64,000 nucleotides of DNA, from contig CM043942.1 of NCBI GenBank assembly GCA_014529385.2, positions 58,405,340 through 58,469,339 on the forward strand, read 5' to 3'. A program made the translations under genes and the position numbers. The notes below the pieces were generated by a model. The model was not told the DNA's origin. It saw nothing but the letters and a program-made list of their open reading frames with translations, and made no database searches. The stretch comes from Adiantum capillus-veneris (taxonomy: Eukaryota; Streptophyta; Polypodiopsida; Polypodiales; Pteridaceae). Each line of letters opens with the position of its first letter. Position 1 is the first letter of the stretch. Positions 1 through 11,586 of the stretch are shown piece after piece.

Positions 1-1470
1 TCTCTTTTTGTTGCCTCATTGAGTGGACGGTAATCCACACACACCCTCCACTTTCCGTTTTTCTTAGGAGTGACAACAACGGGAGAGACCCACTCTGAAT
101 TCTCCACTGGATAAATGAAACCTGCTGCTAGAAGCTTTCTTACCTCCTTGAGTAAAGCCTTCTCCTTGATGACTCCTAGCCTTCGTAGCTTCTAAGCCTT
201 AGGTGTGGCCTCTGGCTTCAACTCAATTTTGTGTTGAACAGCATCTACTCCACGCACATCGGTGTAGTCTTTAGCAAAAAGCCTAGGAAATTTTCTTAGC
301 ACACATTTGAACTCCTCTCTTTCATCCTTTGTAAGTGTTGTAGATAGCATACCTTCTAGCATTGTTTCATCTTCCACTTTTTGGTTCTCTTGGGAACCTA
401 CCTCCTCCAAACCTTGACAAGAGGTCTCTTGGTTGGTTGGCTTAAACCTTACCCCCATGACTTCGATGGAAGACTCCTCTTCAGTAATGCTGCCGCTACT
501 TTCTTCTTCTGAAGTGTTATCGGTCCAACCTTCTTCCGTCTCACTTTGAGATGATTCTTCATGGAGCTCCTCTTGGCGTTGCTCCTTCATGTCAAAGACA
601 ACCTTCTTATGATTGTCGTTCCTGCAAATTAGCTTTCCACTCTCCCAATCCTGCAAAGCTCGCATTTTCATTAGCCATGGTCTCCCTAGGATAAATGGGT
701 AACCATTTCCTTTGGTAGACATGACATAGAAATCCACTGCCTTCTTAATGTCAAAGGACTCCACAAAAACATTTTTACAAATGCCTACGCACCTAGCCTT
801 GCTATTGTTTGCCATCTTGACCTTAATTTCAGGTGTCTCATGGATGTGCGTGCCTAGTTTTTGCATGAGTCCCTCTGTCATGATGCAAATTTGTGCACCC
901 CCATCCACTAGACCTTTCCTAACCAATCTCCCTTTTATGTAACAATCTAGCACAGGTGTAATGTCCTCATTCATTTTAGCTTGTACAATTTTTACAACAG
1001 GCACACTCTCTTTTACCTTTCTCCTAGTGCTAACTGCCCTTGTTAAATCCCTCCTAACTTGTGGACATAATGCAAGAAATTGAGGCCATGAGATATCAGG
1101 ACCCTTACCTCTCGTCTTCCAACAGTTTGTATGGAGCCATTCCATGTCCAAGAGGAAAGTCTTGGAGGTTGATACGACGTCGAGTCCTCTTAGCTTCCTT
1201 GGTCTCATTTGCCTTCTTTTCTCGTCCATGGTCACTTTGTGATGTAACTCCTTCTTTCTCCTTACCTTTCCCTCGGCCACGCTTAAGGCCATTTGCTTCC
1301 ATGTAAACCTCTCTTGAATTTGTCACCTCTACCACATGCACGTTTGGGTCTGGCAAAGGTGGAACTCCTTCCACTCCTTGTGGAGGTGGTCTTGCTCCAT
1401 TTGGCCTTTGTATAAGCCGTGGTTGCTGACTAGTTCCTTCACCTGCATTCATCACTGGGTAATTCAAGTT
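1..1470 (-). pseudogene. Element A pol: gag C-terminus, protease and start of reverse transcriptase (Ty3/gypsy, broken)
   Basis: Read on the minus strand. From about 1470 a basic, Lys/Arg-rich gag tail leads to a retropepsin-like domain with a V-D-G-G-A-Q active-site motif and a later I-L-G-R-P-W motif (about 650-960). An acidic Glu/Ser-rich linker follows, then the RT leader. An in-frame TAG at 189-191 falls where element E reads Gln in K-A-Q-K-L-R-R. Reading resumes past it into the RT fingers motif (K-N-G-K-W-R-V-C-V-D-Y-R) at about 1-45, where the window cuts the element. A frameshift near 1105-1125 separates the gag tail from the protease frame. D-G-G instead of D-S/T-G is also seen in E, F and H, so it is probably a lineage trait. 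The element is inactive. The Tat-like assignment is inference from protease similarity to E. Confidence 0.85.
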
Positions 1471-1500
1471 AGGTCTCCCTGGCTCCCCACGGGGCCAAGG

Positions 1501-2277
1501 TCAATTATGCATCCCATGTCTAGACTCACCGCAATTCCAACATTGCAAGACTCTCCTAGGTCATGGGTCTCGCTCTTCAGACTTCTTTGCTTGTCCCTTT
1601 GGACCTACAACTTGTGCAAGGTGAATTGACAAGCTGCTTAAAGATTCATTTAACTTCTCAATCACTTCCGCCGTTACCTCAGGAAGCTCCTTAGATGTTG
1701 ATGCTTGTGACTTACCTTTGGGTCTAAGACCTTCTATTGGAACCTCCCCCCTTAAGCACTTGAGTTTCCTATAGTTCTCAGCAGCCCTAGTTTCAGCTGC
1801 ATCAAAGGTAGCAGGTGCACTCGCCTCAACTTTTACCTTAAGGTCAGGAGAGAGTCCCGCTATGAACCTCTCCTTCTTTAGAAATTCTGCACCATCACCA
1901 GGGTTAGCAACATTTCGTATCCATAGAGCCCAAAGACGTAGGAACTCTTGCTTGTACAAGTAGTAGTCATCTAAGTCTTTTTGCTTATGAGAAACAATGT
2001 CTTGCCATAATTTCTGAGTGTTTTGGGGATCAAAGAGGTATTTCTTGAAACGATTCAAAACTTCCGTGTAATTCCCTTTAACTTCCTCAGGCAAAGAGTC
2101 AAACCAAGTGCTAGCATCTTTCCTAAGGACCACCTCAAACATTTCTACACGTTCTTGATCAGTTACTATCCTCTTGATACGGCAAGACATCTTGAAATTC
2201 GCTAGAAATAATTCTGCATCCTCTCCAGGCTCTCCAAAGAAAAGAGGATATCCAGACATTTGGCGTTGGCTCTCCAT
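1501..2277 (-). pseudogene. Element A gag (capsid and decapitated zinc knuckle)
   Basis: Minus-strand frame from an ATG at 2277 encodes 238 residues of retrotransposon gag. It carries a W-F-D-S-L-P type capsid core followed by the usual R-F-K-K-Y-L pattern. It stops at TGA (1561-1563), possibly a former CGA. Reading on in the same frame gives a zinc knuckle whose spacing is exactly CX2CX4HX4-stop: Cys at 1540-1542 and 1531-1533, His at 1516-1518. The position of the last Cys (1501-1503) is TGA, one base away from TGC or TGT. In intact elements Gag forms the particle and packages RNA. This copy cannot make a full Gag. The start is chosen because a noncoding leader and a PBS-like site lie upstream. 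Confidence 0.85.
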
Positions 2278-2869
2278 TGAATTGATTTAAAAGTGACGCA
2301 TTTTTGTTTTTTCTTTCTTTAAAAGATTTACACAATAATATTTTCTAAATTGCAATCTATTCTACGACAAAATAAAAATATTCACATCAAATGACCTATG
2401 ATAATCAATAAGAGGTAGAATGACAAGGTTTGGTGACGCGAGAATTTCTCCTACTCTTTGGGCACCAAACATGAATACCATACGTTGTTGAAAATGGATT
2501 TTTCTACTAATTGCAATGTTTACTCTAATGTGTGGAGTGAAATGAAAGGGAAAAACCTGTATTCCTTGGCCATTATCCATGATCTATGCATGACCTAATT
2601 CTTAAAACAAAACAAAAATATAGACGTCCAAACTAAGGTCGTACCTAATGAGAGGCAAAATAAAAGGATTTACTGATGCGTTTATCTCTACCGACCTAAG
2701 AGGACCTAAAATTCTACGAATTACTCGCTGAAATTGCAACTTAGTACTAACAATTATGTGTACCTTTTGCCTTGCAATGGGAATGAAGGGATCATACAAA
2801 TTCTCGGGATTCATGCAAGCTACTTGATTATGCTAAAGGTTGAGCCTTCACAAAACATACACAAGCCTG
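2278..2869 (-). other. Element A untranslated leader
   Basis: About 590 bases between the gag start and the PBS-like site on the minus strand. I see no coding pattern. Two related stretches, at about 2362-2470 and 2620-2730, share wording such as A-A-A-T-A plus TCTCCTAC or TCTACCGAC blocks, which suggests an old partial duplication. Confidence 0.45.
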
Positions 2870-2887
2870 TCCTCCGTGGGGGCACCA
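2870..2887 (-). promoter_or_regulatory. Primer-binding-site candidate of element A
   Basis: On the minus strand the sequence TGGTGCCCCCACGGAGGA starts four bases after an LTR end ...CA (2892-2893). A close variant sits in the same position in element E (47989-48006). Position and the TGG start fit a tRNA primer site. I cannot assign the tRNA from memory. Confidence 0.55.
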
Positions 2888-2891
2888 AAAT

Positions 2892-5400
2892 TGAGGCGGT
2901 CCGGGGCGGGAACCAAGAAGAGAAACCTCTAGAGACCCTTCAAGCCTCCCATGCTGCTCAATGGGGCTGGGGCACAACACAACATAAACCAAAACAACAA
3001 ACCCACAGCCAAATCCCAACTACACAAGGGGCACCACCTAGTTTAAGAGCGAACTAGGACGCAAAAGAGGAGAATCGTTAGAGCAACCCACAAACAAGCA
3101 AGGAATTTACACTAACCCTAACACCAATGGAACACTCTCACACACTAAAACACGAGAGAGAGAGAGAGAGAGATGGCGTACAACTTAGCTTCAACTTTAT
3201 ATTTTGCACAAAAAGGAACTTGGAGCTTGCGGAATCAAGTGACAAGCTTTGGTTATAGCATCACTAGCACATTGTCTTAGGGTTATGGGAGACCTCTCAC
3301 CATCCACCCTCTTACAATGGTAGCCAAACAATAGCCAATGAATTACAAGCAACAAAACAACAACCTTCAATGAAACAAATCACCTTATGAAGCTGAATGA
3401 GTTTGCCAAGCCAAATTGGAGGAGAAGCGTGAGCCTTTGGACATGAATTGCACCCAAAACTACCAATTCATTGATGTTGGGGTAGATACAACAATGGTAG
3501 GAAGAATATCTTCTACTCGCACTCACTCAAACTAGCTCAAGATTTTCTATGCACCAAGGTGATGGTGTATATAAAGCTTACTCTCTCTTTACAACCAAGA
3601 TAGAACTGGCGTGTGGTACGCTCAATCTAGTGTGCAATGGTATAGTGATGTCTTTTACAAGGAGGAATGGGTTCTATTTATAGGTTTTAGAAGCCTTGAT
3701 TAGGATTAAGCCTAATCAATTTTATTAGGAAAGATCAAGGATTATGAATTTTTATGAATTTCAAATGAGAATGGGGTCTCTCTTTTCTCTTGAGTCACAT
3801 GGATGTGGGCTCGAGTAAGAGAATTATTGATGTGGTGAAAGGAGAGAAACTTCCATGGGAGTGAGTGAATTTGGTTTACTTGTGCGGTTGCCTACTCCAT
3901 ATGTTGATAGTGTGGGTGCATTTTTACAAGAGAAGTTAGTTCTTAGTGGTAATAATCACTAGAATTGTTAGTGATATATTTACAATGGGTAGGATGAGTT
4001 GATTTGATGAAGGAAGAGGGGTGAATTAAAAGAGAATCATTGAGATGGTGAAGCTTTGAAGAAGCTTGAACTCACCCTTGTGTAGATTGTGGAAAAAATG
4101 ACCGCTGGTCTTCTTCTTCTTCTTCGCTTCTTTACACCGCCGCCACGGTTGACCACCACGATGAAAAGAGGATTTGTTGATGAAAAATCCTCAATTTGCA
4201 GAAGTTATCATGGTTAAGATGCTGAATTTTAGATATTTTTAGGAGAGGTAAATGAAATTGTAACATAGAAGCAATAGAGAGAGACATGGAGAGGGTGTAT
4301 GTATGTAGAGGTTCATAAAAGAACTATAGGGATGAGAGAGAAGGGTAATGGTGAACAGGGTGGGAGAATCCATGAAAATTTCAGGTTTGAGTGAGGGAAG
4401 GAGAGGGAGGGATGTGTAAGAGTGAGTAGGTGTGTGGAAGGGTGAGAGAAGACTAAGGGCTACTTGTGAGAAAAGTGGGCAGACTGAGGTCCACTCAAAA
4501 ACTCATAGCTCACCGCTGGTAGCTTCAAAAATCATGAAAAAATTTGAGGTGATTATTCAAAGCGTGGGCTACGTTTTCTCTTTTGACCACCACTCCAAAT
4601 TCGGAGTGGAGATAGGTGCCAAAATTCTCACCAAAAAGCTTGTTTTTATGCCTGCAAAAGTCTTTTAGTGGCCCCCTCCTTTGTTGAATTTGTACAATGC
4701 ATCCAAGAGTGAGCCCCTGCTTTGTCATATTATAATACAAAGCATCCAAGTTGCCCTTGACCCATGCATGGAGGAGGATTATTGGTGAATAAAGAAATAT
4801 ATACATGGTGGGACTAGTGTATGGACTATTCATGGACTTTAGCTCAATGAGCACATGGTGTTAGAATAATGAGTAAAAATAATAATAAAAATATGGAGGA
4901 GTTATGGATATGGAAAGATATTGGAATCATATGATATGGTCCCTCCTTGAATTATTTTGGGTGAAAGAGGAAAAGGTATGCAAGTAAATAATATAATAAA
5001 CGTAACCAATGAGTAGAAATCAATTTTTTGTTTTCACGAGGGTGAGGGTGAAAATGTGGGAGTGATTTGTATAAAGGAAAAATATGAGGTTAGAGTATGT
5101 AAATATTGGCAAAAAATATAATTATGGTGTAAGAGGATGAAAGAAGGTGTACATAGGTTTAATAAAACACACACCTAAGTAGAAATATTTAAATAAAATA
5201 CCAAAATAATAATAAAAAATCCCTATATTTAGGCCATATATACAATGAAATATTTACGCACAAAGAGGTCATAATATGCTTTTATTTTTTAATTTTTTTA
5301 ATTTTTTTGGCTCAACTAGCGTAGTGATTAGCTAGCTGAGGGTTTTTAAGAAGATATGGGAAAAGCCCCCTAATTCACACACGCTTATGTACAGTGAAAT
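2892..5400 (-). mobile_element. Element A 5' LTR (outer boundary not found)
   Basis: The LTR's inner end is fixed by ...CA at 2892-2893 (minus strand) next to the primer site. A clear minus-strand TATA box, TATAAATAG, lies at 3674-3682, about 790 bases before the LTR end, as expected for the LTR promoter. U3-like DNA without coding potential continues upward. I could not find the TG start, and 5400 is only a guess. A short GA repeat lies at 3153-3173. The other LTR would lie beyond the left edge, so no TSD can be checked. Confidence 0.5.
3674..3682 (-). promoter_or_regulatory. TATA box of element A LTR
   Basis: Minus strand TATAAATAG in a moderately GC-flanked context, oriented towards the element A gag. 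Confidence 0.5.
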
Positions 5401-5484
5401 GGTAGGGATAGCCATAGCGTTTGGGTGAATTTGGTAGGGTGGAGTAACTTAGTATGGAAATTATGGAGAGCCGAAAAACGGCTA

Positions 5485-5766
5485 TCAATATCTGTTGTCT
5501 CTTGTCACCCTTTTAGCGAGCTCTTCTCTCAAAATCTTTGCAATTGTAGGTGCTTGAGAATGTTCACATTTCTTACAACTCTTTTTAATGCTACACAAAA
5601 AATGGTCCCTAATACGTGGTGCACCACCTGATTTTGTAGTGAAGCAAAATTTACATTGCCACTCCATATATCAATTGCATATGTTGTGAGCATAATCCCA
5701 CTCTTTGCGAGGAGCTTTTTTATTCTTTGGCTTCTTCGTACCACTTGTGCCAACATTTTGCTCCAT
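5485..5766 (-). pseudogene. BED-type zinc finger, probable hAT transposase N-terminus (broken)
   Basis: On the minus strand a reading frame starting at the ATG of 5764-5766 has a Lys-rich start, then W-D-Y-A-H. After one TGA (about 5670) comes W-Q-C-K-F-C, a G-G-A-P-R-I-R-D-H core and a K-K-C. This C-x2-C ... R-I-x-x-H ... C layout is the BED zinc finger found at the N-terminus of hAT transposases and of domesticated hAT-like plant proteins. No dimerisation or catalytic domain follows, because the frame ends at 5485. It is therefore a fragment. Interpretation as hAT rather than a host BED protein is inference. Confidence 0.5.
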
Positions 5767-6983
5767 TGCTTTTAATTTAAAACTAAAGACATAAGAAGTA
5801 GATGTTCAGTTTTTAAAACATTTTTCTTCTTTTCAATACATATTTAAAAACCAATCTCTAAGAAAGTAATCAAATTTTCACAATATCAGATTTGCAATGC
5901 ACTCTAGTCAATCCACATATCGGTCACCTATGTTGTGAGCAAACATACACATTGCAATGCACTCTCTGCACAACATTATAAATACAACAATGCTATGAAT
6001 TTCTCAATGCAATTATTATTGTGATGATCATTTATACATCCTCTTCGATTTGCAAACAATAAGAAACATCTAATTTCAAATGCTACAAAGAATAATCAAC
6101 TTCTACACTGAAAAAATGTCAATTATTTGAAAAACACACGAAAGCAATAATATCTGTGAGTGGTTATGTCATGCACTAACAATCTTTCATAATACATAAT
6201 GCACTCTCTATATAAACCAATGCATGGAATAACTCAAAGAAATCTTCAATACAATCACACAATTGAGGACTACTCGTACCTAGTCAAGTATTGTAGCCCC
6301 CTTGTGCATCCAATTCAATATATAAAAGCTATTTTCACCCAATTAAGGATTTTCACCCAAAATAAAAAATCCCGGCAGGCCGTGAGGGAATATGCTTTTA
6401 CCCGACGGACTAACCGGCTCTATGGGTTTTTTAGGTCATCATCAAAGTCACGTTAACAATTAACGTGATCATGTCTTTTTCTTGTGTAATTACTAGAGTT
6501 ATTAACATAATCACATGATCGTGATCACGTCAGTGAAATCCCTAATTGTGATGTATCCGTGCCAATGGAATCGTGCAAGGCACGTATACCAAGGGCTCAC
6601 ATGGTTGAGACTGTCATTGAATCCAAGCGCTTATTATTCTAGTTTTTTATATGTATGCATGGCGTACTAATACCATGGACGTATGACACCCCATCATTGT
6701 ATCCGCTTCCGCTATAGTACTAGCTATTATTGATGTCTTAAAACATCTTTTATTTTATGTTTATTCACAGGAAAAGTGCCATACTTATGTGGCCTGATAT
6801 AGTCATGATCACATACAAGGTAGATGGGTCAAGATGTGACTTATGGTACCTCTGTCTACGAGAGCATTGTACAAGCACACTGTTGTACGCTTATAGAATA
6901 AGCTACCACACAACCATTGTCTGCACAGAGGCATATGCAGCGAGCATTCAATATAGTAAAATAAGGGATTTTTCTTAACCCAA

Positions 6984-6985
<2 letters not shown>
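5767..6985. other. AT-rich spacer, no gene recognised
   Basis: I find no coding pattern on either strand. A weak repeat of the TATGTTGTGAGCA phrase occurs at about 5680 and 5930. A short perfect hairpin is listed separately. Confidence 0.5.
6448..6468. repeat. Perfect inverted repeat (9-bp arms, 3-base loop)
   Basis: TCACGTTAA, CAA, TTAACGTGA. It could form a small hairpin or bind a dimeric factor (ACGT core). No adjoining gene was found. Confidence 0.6.
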
Positions 6986-7028
<43 letters not shown>

Positions 7029-7045
7029 CCCCCCCCCCCCCCCCC
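6986..7045. repeat. (TC)n microsatellite followed by a 20-base C run
   Basis: About 40 bases of alternating TC run directly into a homopolymeric C tract. It is a simple repeat seen by eye. Confidence 0.95.
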
Positions 7046-8199
7046 TAATTCTCTACGAGAAAGGTAAAATTATGCATGATTTTACTAAAATCTTTCTATG
7101 TCAATATGGTAATAGGGCTAAGAGCCACCTATTTTGAAATGGATAAGAGCCATCTATTTGTAATCCTATAGTGATTGCTTTCAACATCAAACGATTCCAT
7201 CCAGTTGAGTACCCAATGATTCTAATGGACAAGCAAGAGTCTTTCCATTATTGATTTTTTGGGTGTTATTTTAGCACTATATACTTTAAGTGTGCTGATC
7301 ATGTTGAGTTTTTGAAAGTCTTAAACTCATAAAGGCTTATCTCTACCAAGGTGTATAGATGAAGTAAGCATTTCAAACAGCACAACTGCTCACAAAAACC
7401 CAAGATTATTGAATTTTGGATCTAGAAAAGATCCATTTGTGAATACAATTCCAACTTGAGTGGATATCCTAATTTATCTATAGCACTAAGAGTGTCTGTA
7501 TGAGTATAGTTTTGGGATAAGACCCAACTCGTGATTTTGGCACATGTTGTCACATGGGATAAAATATGGTCGATGAACTCAAGGAGTTCGGTTTAGCAAG
7601 TGCAGATTAAGGATAATGAGGGTCCCTCTCACTCACGTTGCGGAGTGTTTGCAGTTACCTCCACACACAAGTACATCTCGTGCTTGAATGATGTTCTTTT
7701 TTCTGACATCCTTACCTAAGACATATTCCACATGTGGAGAATATGAGTCTCTAGGACTCACACTGGCACCCTTTAATTATGTGTTGCAACAAGATCCCTA
7801 GGTGCTAGTCAAATTTGTTTATAAGACTATTTACGCATATCGTATCAGGAACAATTTCAGTGGCCAAAAATTGTTGGATACCTAGTCATACTTGCTAAGG
7901 TACAAGTAAAACAACTTTAATGGATGATTGCTTATACATGTAGCAAGGCTATGTCTTGTTGATGAACATGTTTCATTGGGTACCTAGGTGTGCTTGATTT
8001 TCACATTCCATTATGGTCCAATGTCTAGCCAAGGTCCAGGAATGAACATGGATATGCAGGTTCGGATCGGTTTTTCCTAAATGCATGGACACTAGGTGTT
8101 ATGGGCCCTATGTTTAACAAAGGCCGATTTGGAGCGGCATGCATATACATCACATTAGTTGCTTATGAAACATGTTTCACTCTATGTGCAGTATCTCCA
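7046..8199 (+). other. Degenerate DNA upstream of an integrase remnant
   Basis: No recognisable domain. By position it could be the decayed RT/RNase H part of element B1, but I could not confirm any motif. Confidence 0.3.
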
Positions 8200-8973
8200 T
8201 GAGATTCCTTTTGGATCTACCAATCACCAATAGAGGTCATGGCTCGGTTTGGGTGCTTGTGGATCTTTCAAGTTAACCAAGATGGCTATTTATGACATTG
8301 TTGATTCCTTAGCAATGTTGTACGACATTGTGATCCCCATTTATTAGTCATTTTGGAAGATTTTCTGTAAACCATGGGAAAATACACCTTAGTACTCCAA
8401 AGTATCCAAAGATGATAGGCAGATTACAAGTGTAACCTTGTGCTAAAGGATATGTGAAGAGAGTATGTTACCACCAAGAAATCCAATTAAAAAGCATGTA
8501 TTGCTCTAGTTGAGATTGCTTACACAAGATAAAGCATGTTTGTGACTAGGTATAGTCTCTTCATGTATAAATCAGGTTCTCAACCTTGAACACTAGTTAT
8601 AGTGGGGTTGTTTACTAATGCGATAAGGTAACAAGTCAAGGAATTCTACTTTGATGATGAGTTACGTCAGTCAGTTACTTTCATGGAAAGTGAAAGGCGG
8701 TACTCTTTTGGGTACATCCTAATTGTGATAGCTTGTTTAGCATGCTCATGTGAGTTCTAAATGGAGTCTACATGCTATGTTGTATATGAGCCGGTTACAC
8801 AAGGCGGTTGCAAAGGGATAACAATGTGGAAAATCAAGATATTACTCTTCCTACCGGTCCAATGAACAACTAGATCCATGAAGGATTCCATTATGGAAAA
8901 CATTAGTATTCTTATGAAGATACAACCACTTTTGTTTTTAAGGACAAAAACGCTTCTCCAAGAGGGGAGTAAT
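8200..8973 (+). pseudogene. Element B1 integrase remnant (chromovirus-like Ty3/gypsy)
   Basis: The plus strand, read across many stops and shifts, shows the order of a Ty3 integrase. An S-M-x-F-L-L-D-L-P-I-T-N-R-G stretch (about 8205) leads into V-W-V-L-V-D, then S-x-F-G-R-F and S-T-P-K-Y-P-K-M-I-G-R-L-Q-V, which corresponds to the family's S-x-x-Y-H-P-Q-T-D-G-Q segment. A tail follows resembling the K-x-W-x-x-x-I-A-L-x-E-I-A-Y region (about 8480-8545). The first catalytic Asp is replaced. It ends in a purine tract (8957-8969) before an LTR-like start. This is a very old, non-functional copy. Confidence 0.6.
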
Positions 8974-9165
8974 GTCAGGCCAAGTCCCAAGGGGGCTCGA
9001 TACGGCTAAGAGTTGAGGGCTTTGGCAGGCCAAGGGACAAAGGGCATAAGGTAAGGGGTCCTACTTACTAGAGCCAAGGGCTATAAGTAGGGAGGTTGGG
9101 AGGAGATCATTATGCCAGTCCACCCTTTGGTCTCACAGCCAACGACAAAGTATTGACCTTTACCT
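8974..9165 (+). mobile_element. LTR fragment of element B1/B2
   Basis: It begins TGTCAGGCC right after an AAGAGGGGAG purine tract and contains a TATA-like TATAAGTAG (9082-9090). Gag coding starts only about 190 bases after the LTR-like start, so the fragment is truncated and a primer site is missing. The call rests on position between integrase and gag. Confidence 0.35.
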
Positions 9166-9835
9166 AGCAATTTGATGCAGTCTTTGGAGATGAGGGCTTC
9201 ACGTCCTCTAAGCTACGATATGTAGCTATGCATTTTCAAAAGTTTTCCCAACAATGGTGGGCTAGTCTACAAGCTCATGGCGAACCTCCAAAGACATGTA
9301 AAGCTCTAAGAGATTACATAATGAAGCAGTTTCTTGCAAGCGATGCCAAAGACAAAGTTCTCATCAAGAACGGCGAAGCTTGAAGCTGTCTCCCCACGAG
9401 TTTATCCACAAGTATCTGGACAAGTTTTGGGATTTACATATCAAAGCTACTATCTACCAAAGATAGACTTTGGAGAACAAAAACAACAGTTTTGTGATGG
9501 GCTATCTGAAGACATGGCCTAGTATGTCAACTCTCAAAGACCTAGGATGATTGTTGAAGTCATACACCATACCATGGTCGCTTCACAAATTAATTTCCAA
9601 CAAGGGTCTAAGAGGAATTCTAAGCCTATGGAAACTAAAGACCGAAGTGAGCCTAGAGGGAAGAACAATGCTCAAAATTCTTCTCAAGGCAACTCTAGCA
9701 ACAACAAGAACAAAGCTAAGGAGAAATAAGTATACAAAGGTAAGAATAGACTCTCTCTTGAAGAGTTAGAGCGGTTTTTCAAAGACAACAAATGCTTCAA
9801 GTGAGGGAAGCAAGGACATGGCTATCGCACCTACC
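9166..9835 (+). pseudogene. Element B2 gag (frameshifted, zinc knuckle destroyed)
   Basis: From about 9178 the plus strand encodes a capsid-like stretch with F-Q-x-F-S-Q-Q-W-W-A-S-L and D-Y-I-M-K-Q-F. It breaks by frameshift near 9360-9370 and resumes with S-P-H-E-F-I-H-K-Y-L in another frame. A knuckle at 9793-9834 has CX2-stop-X4HX4-Tyr. The second Cys is TGA (9802-9804) and the fourth position is TAC (9832-9834). Both are single-base changes from TGC. The His (9817-9819) is kept. RNA binding would be lost. Confidence 0.7.
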
Positions 9836-10176
9836 CCAAAAGAAATGCACTCAATGAGCCACCTAGGGCTTCTATGGTTGAAGCTTCAAAAGAGGATAGT
9901 CGTTGCAAAGGATCATCCCTTTCCTATGCTTGGGGAAAGGTGAGAAAGCATGATGCCTTTATCCTTTTTGACCTTGGCTCCACTCACAACTTCATACCAA
10001 TGGAGTTGGCCACTAAATTAGGCATACAAGCTCATGAGATGGGAGATGCTGTGAATGCCGATGGATCTTTCAAGGGACAAGAAGCAACAATCACTCCCTT
10101 GATTGGGAAATTGAGGCTTCATGTCCAAAAAAATATGTTGACAAAAAGACTTCTTCATCTCCCCTCTCCAGCATGA
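9836..10176 (+). pseudogene. Element B2 protease fragment
   Basis: It encodes a retropepsin flap-side start with I-L-F-D-L-G-S-T-H-N-F-I. Plant Ty3 chromoviruses usually read D-S-G-S-T-H-N-F, so the Ser of the catalytic triad is replaced by Leu while Asp and Gly are kept. The frame is lost by about 10176. Confidence 0.7.
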
Positions 10177-10771
10177 GGATCTTATCTTACGGGCATCATG
10201 GTTTGATCACATGGTTGCCAGTATGAAGTTCCCTAAAAGGAGAATATATTTCAAGTACAAGAAAAAAAACATGTACATAGATGTTAGTGAGTCCGAATCG
10301 CACCATACCCCTTGTAAATACGCTTGCTTTTGATAAGTCAATAAAAAGATCAATTTCCATGTACATGATTTTTGCTAAGGAATATGTAAATGATCTAATG
10401 TTTTACTAGATAAAAATGGTAGGAATCAAGAGGAATTAGAGTTTTCTAATTTCCTAAATAAATTCCAAGATGTTTTTATCGATGATATCTTTGGAGAGCT
10501 ACCTCCGAAACGAGGGATCTTCTACCCAAAATCTCATCACCTAATAAGCCTCCTTATCGAGTTTCACAAGCTCAACAAGAGGAGATCATGAGGCAAGTGC
10601 ATGAGTTGGTAGAGAAAGAGATGGTGATGCCTAGCTTTTCTCCATTCTTTTCACCAGTCCTTCTAGTACAAAAGAAAGATGCAACATACCGCATGTGTGT
10701 CGATTATAGAGCACTAAATAAGATCACTATCAAAAATAGATTTCCTATGCCGTGGGTAGAAGATCTATTTG
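10177..10771 (+). pseudogene. Element B2 start of reverse transcriptase, truncated
   Basis: A linker of low identity is followed (10588-10771) by the RT fingers: V[18 protein letters not shown], then [12 protein letters not shown] and F-P-M-P, ending at D-L-F-D. The palm with Y-x-D-D is missing because the sequence switches at about 10771 to element C on the opposite strand. Confidence 0.8.
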
Positions 10772-11586
10772 ATACCCAGTGGTCAATCACTTGAGAACAC
10801 ATCACTATACTCCGTGAGTAAGTGAGTCAGCTTTTGCCGTGCAAAAGGAGAAAGTAAACTAGAGTTATATTGGGATGGAGAATCTTGTAATTCCTGTAAT
10901 GTTTGTATTACAACAGTTGTACGTTGCTCTATAGAATTAAAATTGAGATCACTTTTCTCGTTAGATTTGTTAACACTTTGTTTATCATTAGAATTCATTG
11001 CACTTTGCATACCATTACTAGAATTCACCGCACTTTGCTCTTGAGAATTCACACGATTTGGATACAAGTAGTAACACAAAAAGACTTCATCTATTAAATC
11101 TGCTTTCTGCAAAATAGAAAGCTCGGCTATACATATAAGAGGTGCAAATGGTATATTTTTATCACCAAGCAAAAGCACATGTTTACCATTGGCCATAAAT
11201 GATAAGGAGTTGTGTTCATAACTAGTGTGCAATGTGTTTCCTAAACCATGTAGCCACTCCCGTCCTAAAACTACATCAACATGATCCATGTTCATAACTT
11301 GGAAGTCAAGGATCATCGTATGATCTTGAACATTAAGCTCAACCCCTTGAACTACCGTGTCCCATACTTCTTTATCATTCCCAGACATCTGCTCCACCAC
11401 ATACTTGTGAGAGCAGGAAGTCTGTGTAAGCTTCAATTTCTTGACTAGCTTATAGTTCAAGAAGTTATGAGCTGCACCATCATCCACTAAAATACGAACA
11501 CGTTGTCCGTTAATAGTGCCATGCATGCGAATCAAATCATGGGGGCCAAAGGTGTGGGATGCCACATTGAAGCAGGATAACAACAC
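10772..11586 (-). pseudogene. Element C protease and linker (Ty3/gypsy), truncated before RT
   Basis: The minus strand encodes a retropepsin domain. It has G-T-I-N-G-Q-R-V-R-I-L-V-D-D-G-A-A-H-N-F-L and later V-V-L-G-R-E-W-L, the usual order for plant chromovirus proteases. Asp and Gly of the active site are present but the middle residue is Asp. A Ser/Asn-rich linker follows, then the conserved pre-RT phrase Y-S-D-V-F-S-S-D, a TGA, and the B2 junction. The chromovirus assignment comes from the D-x-G-A-x-H-N-F pattern. Confidence 0.75.
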
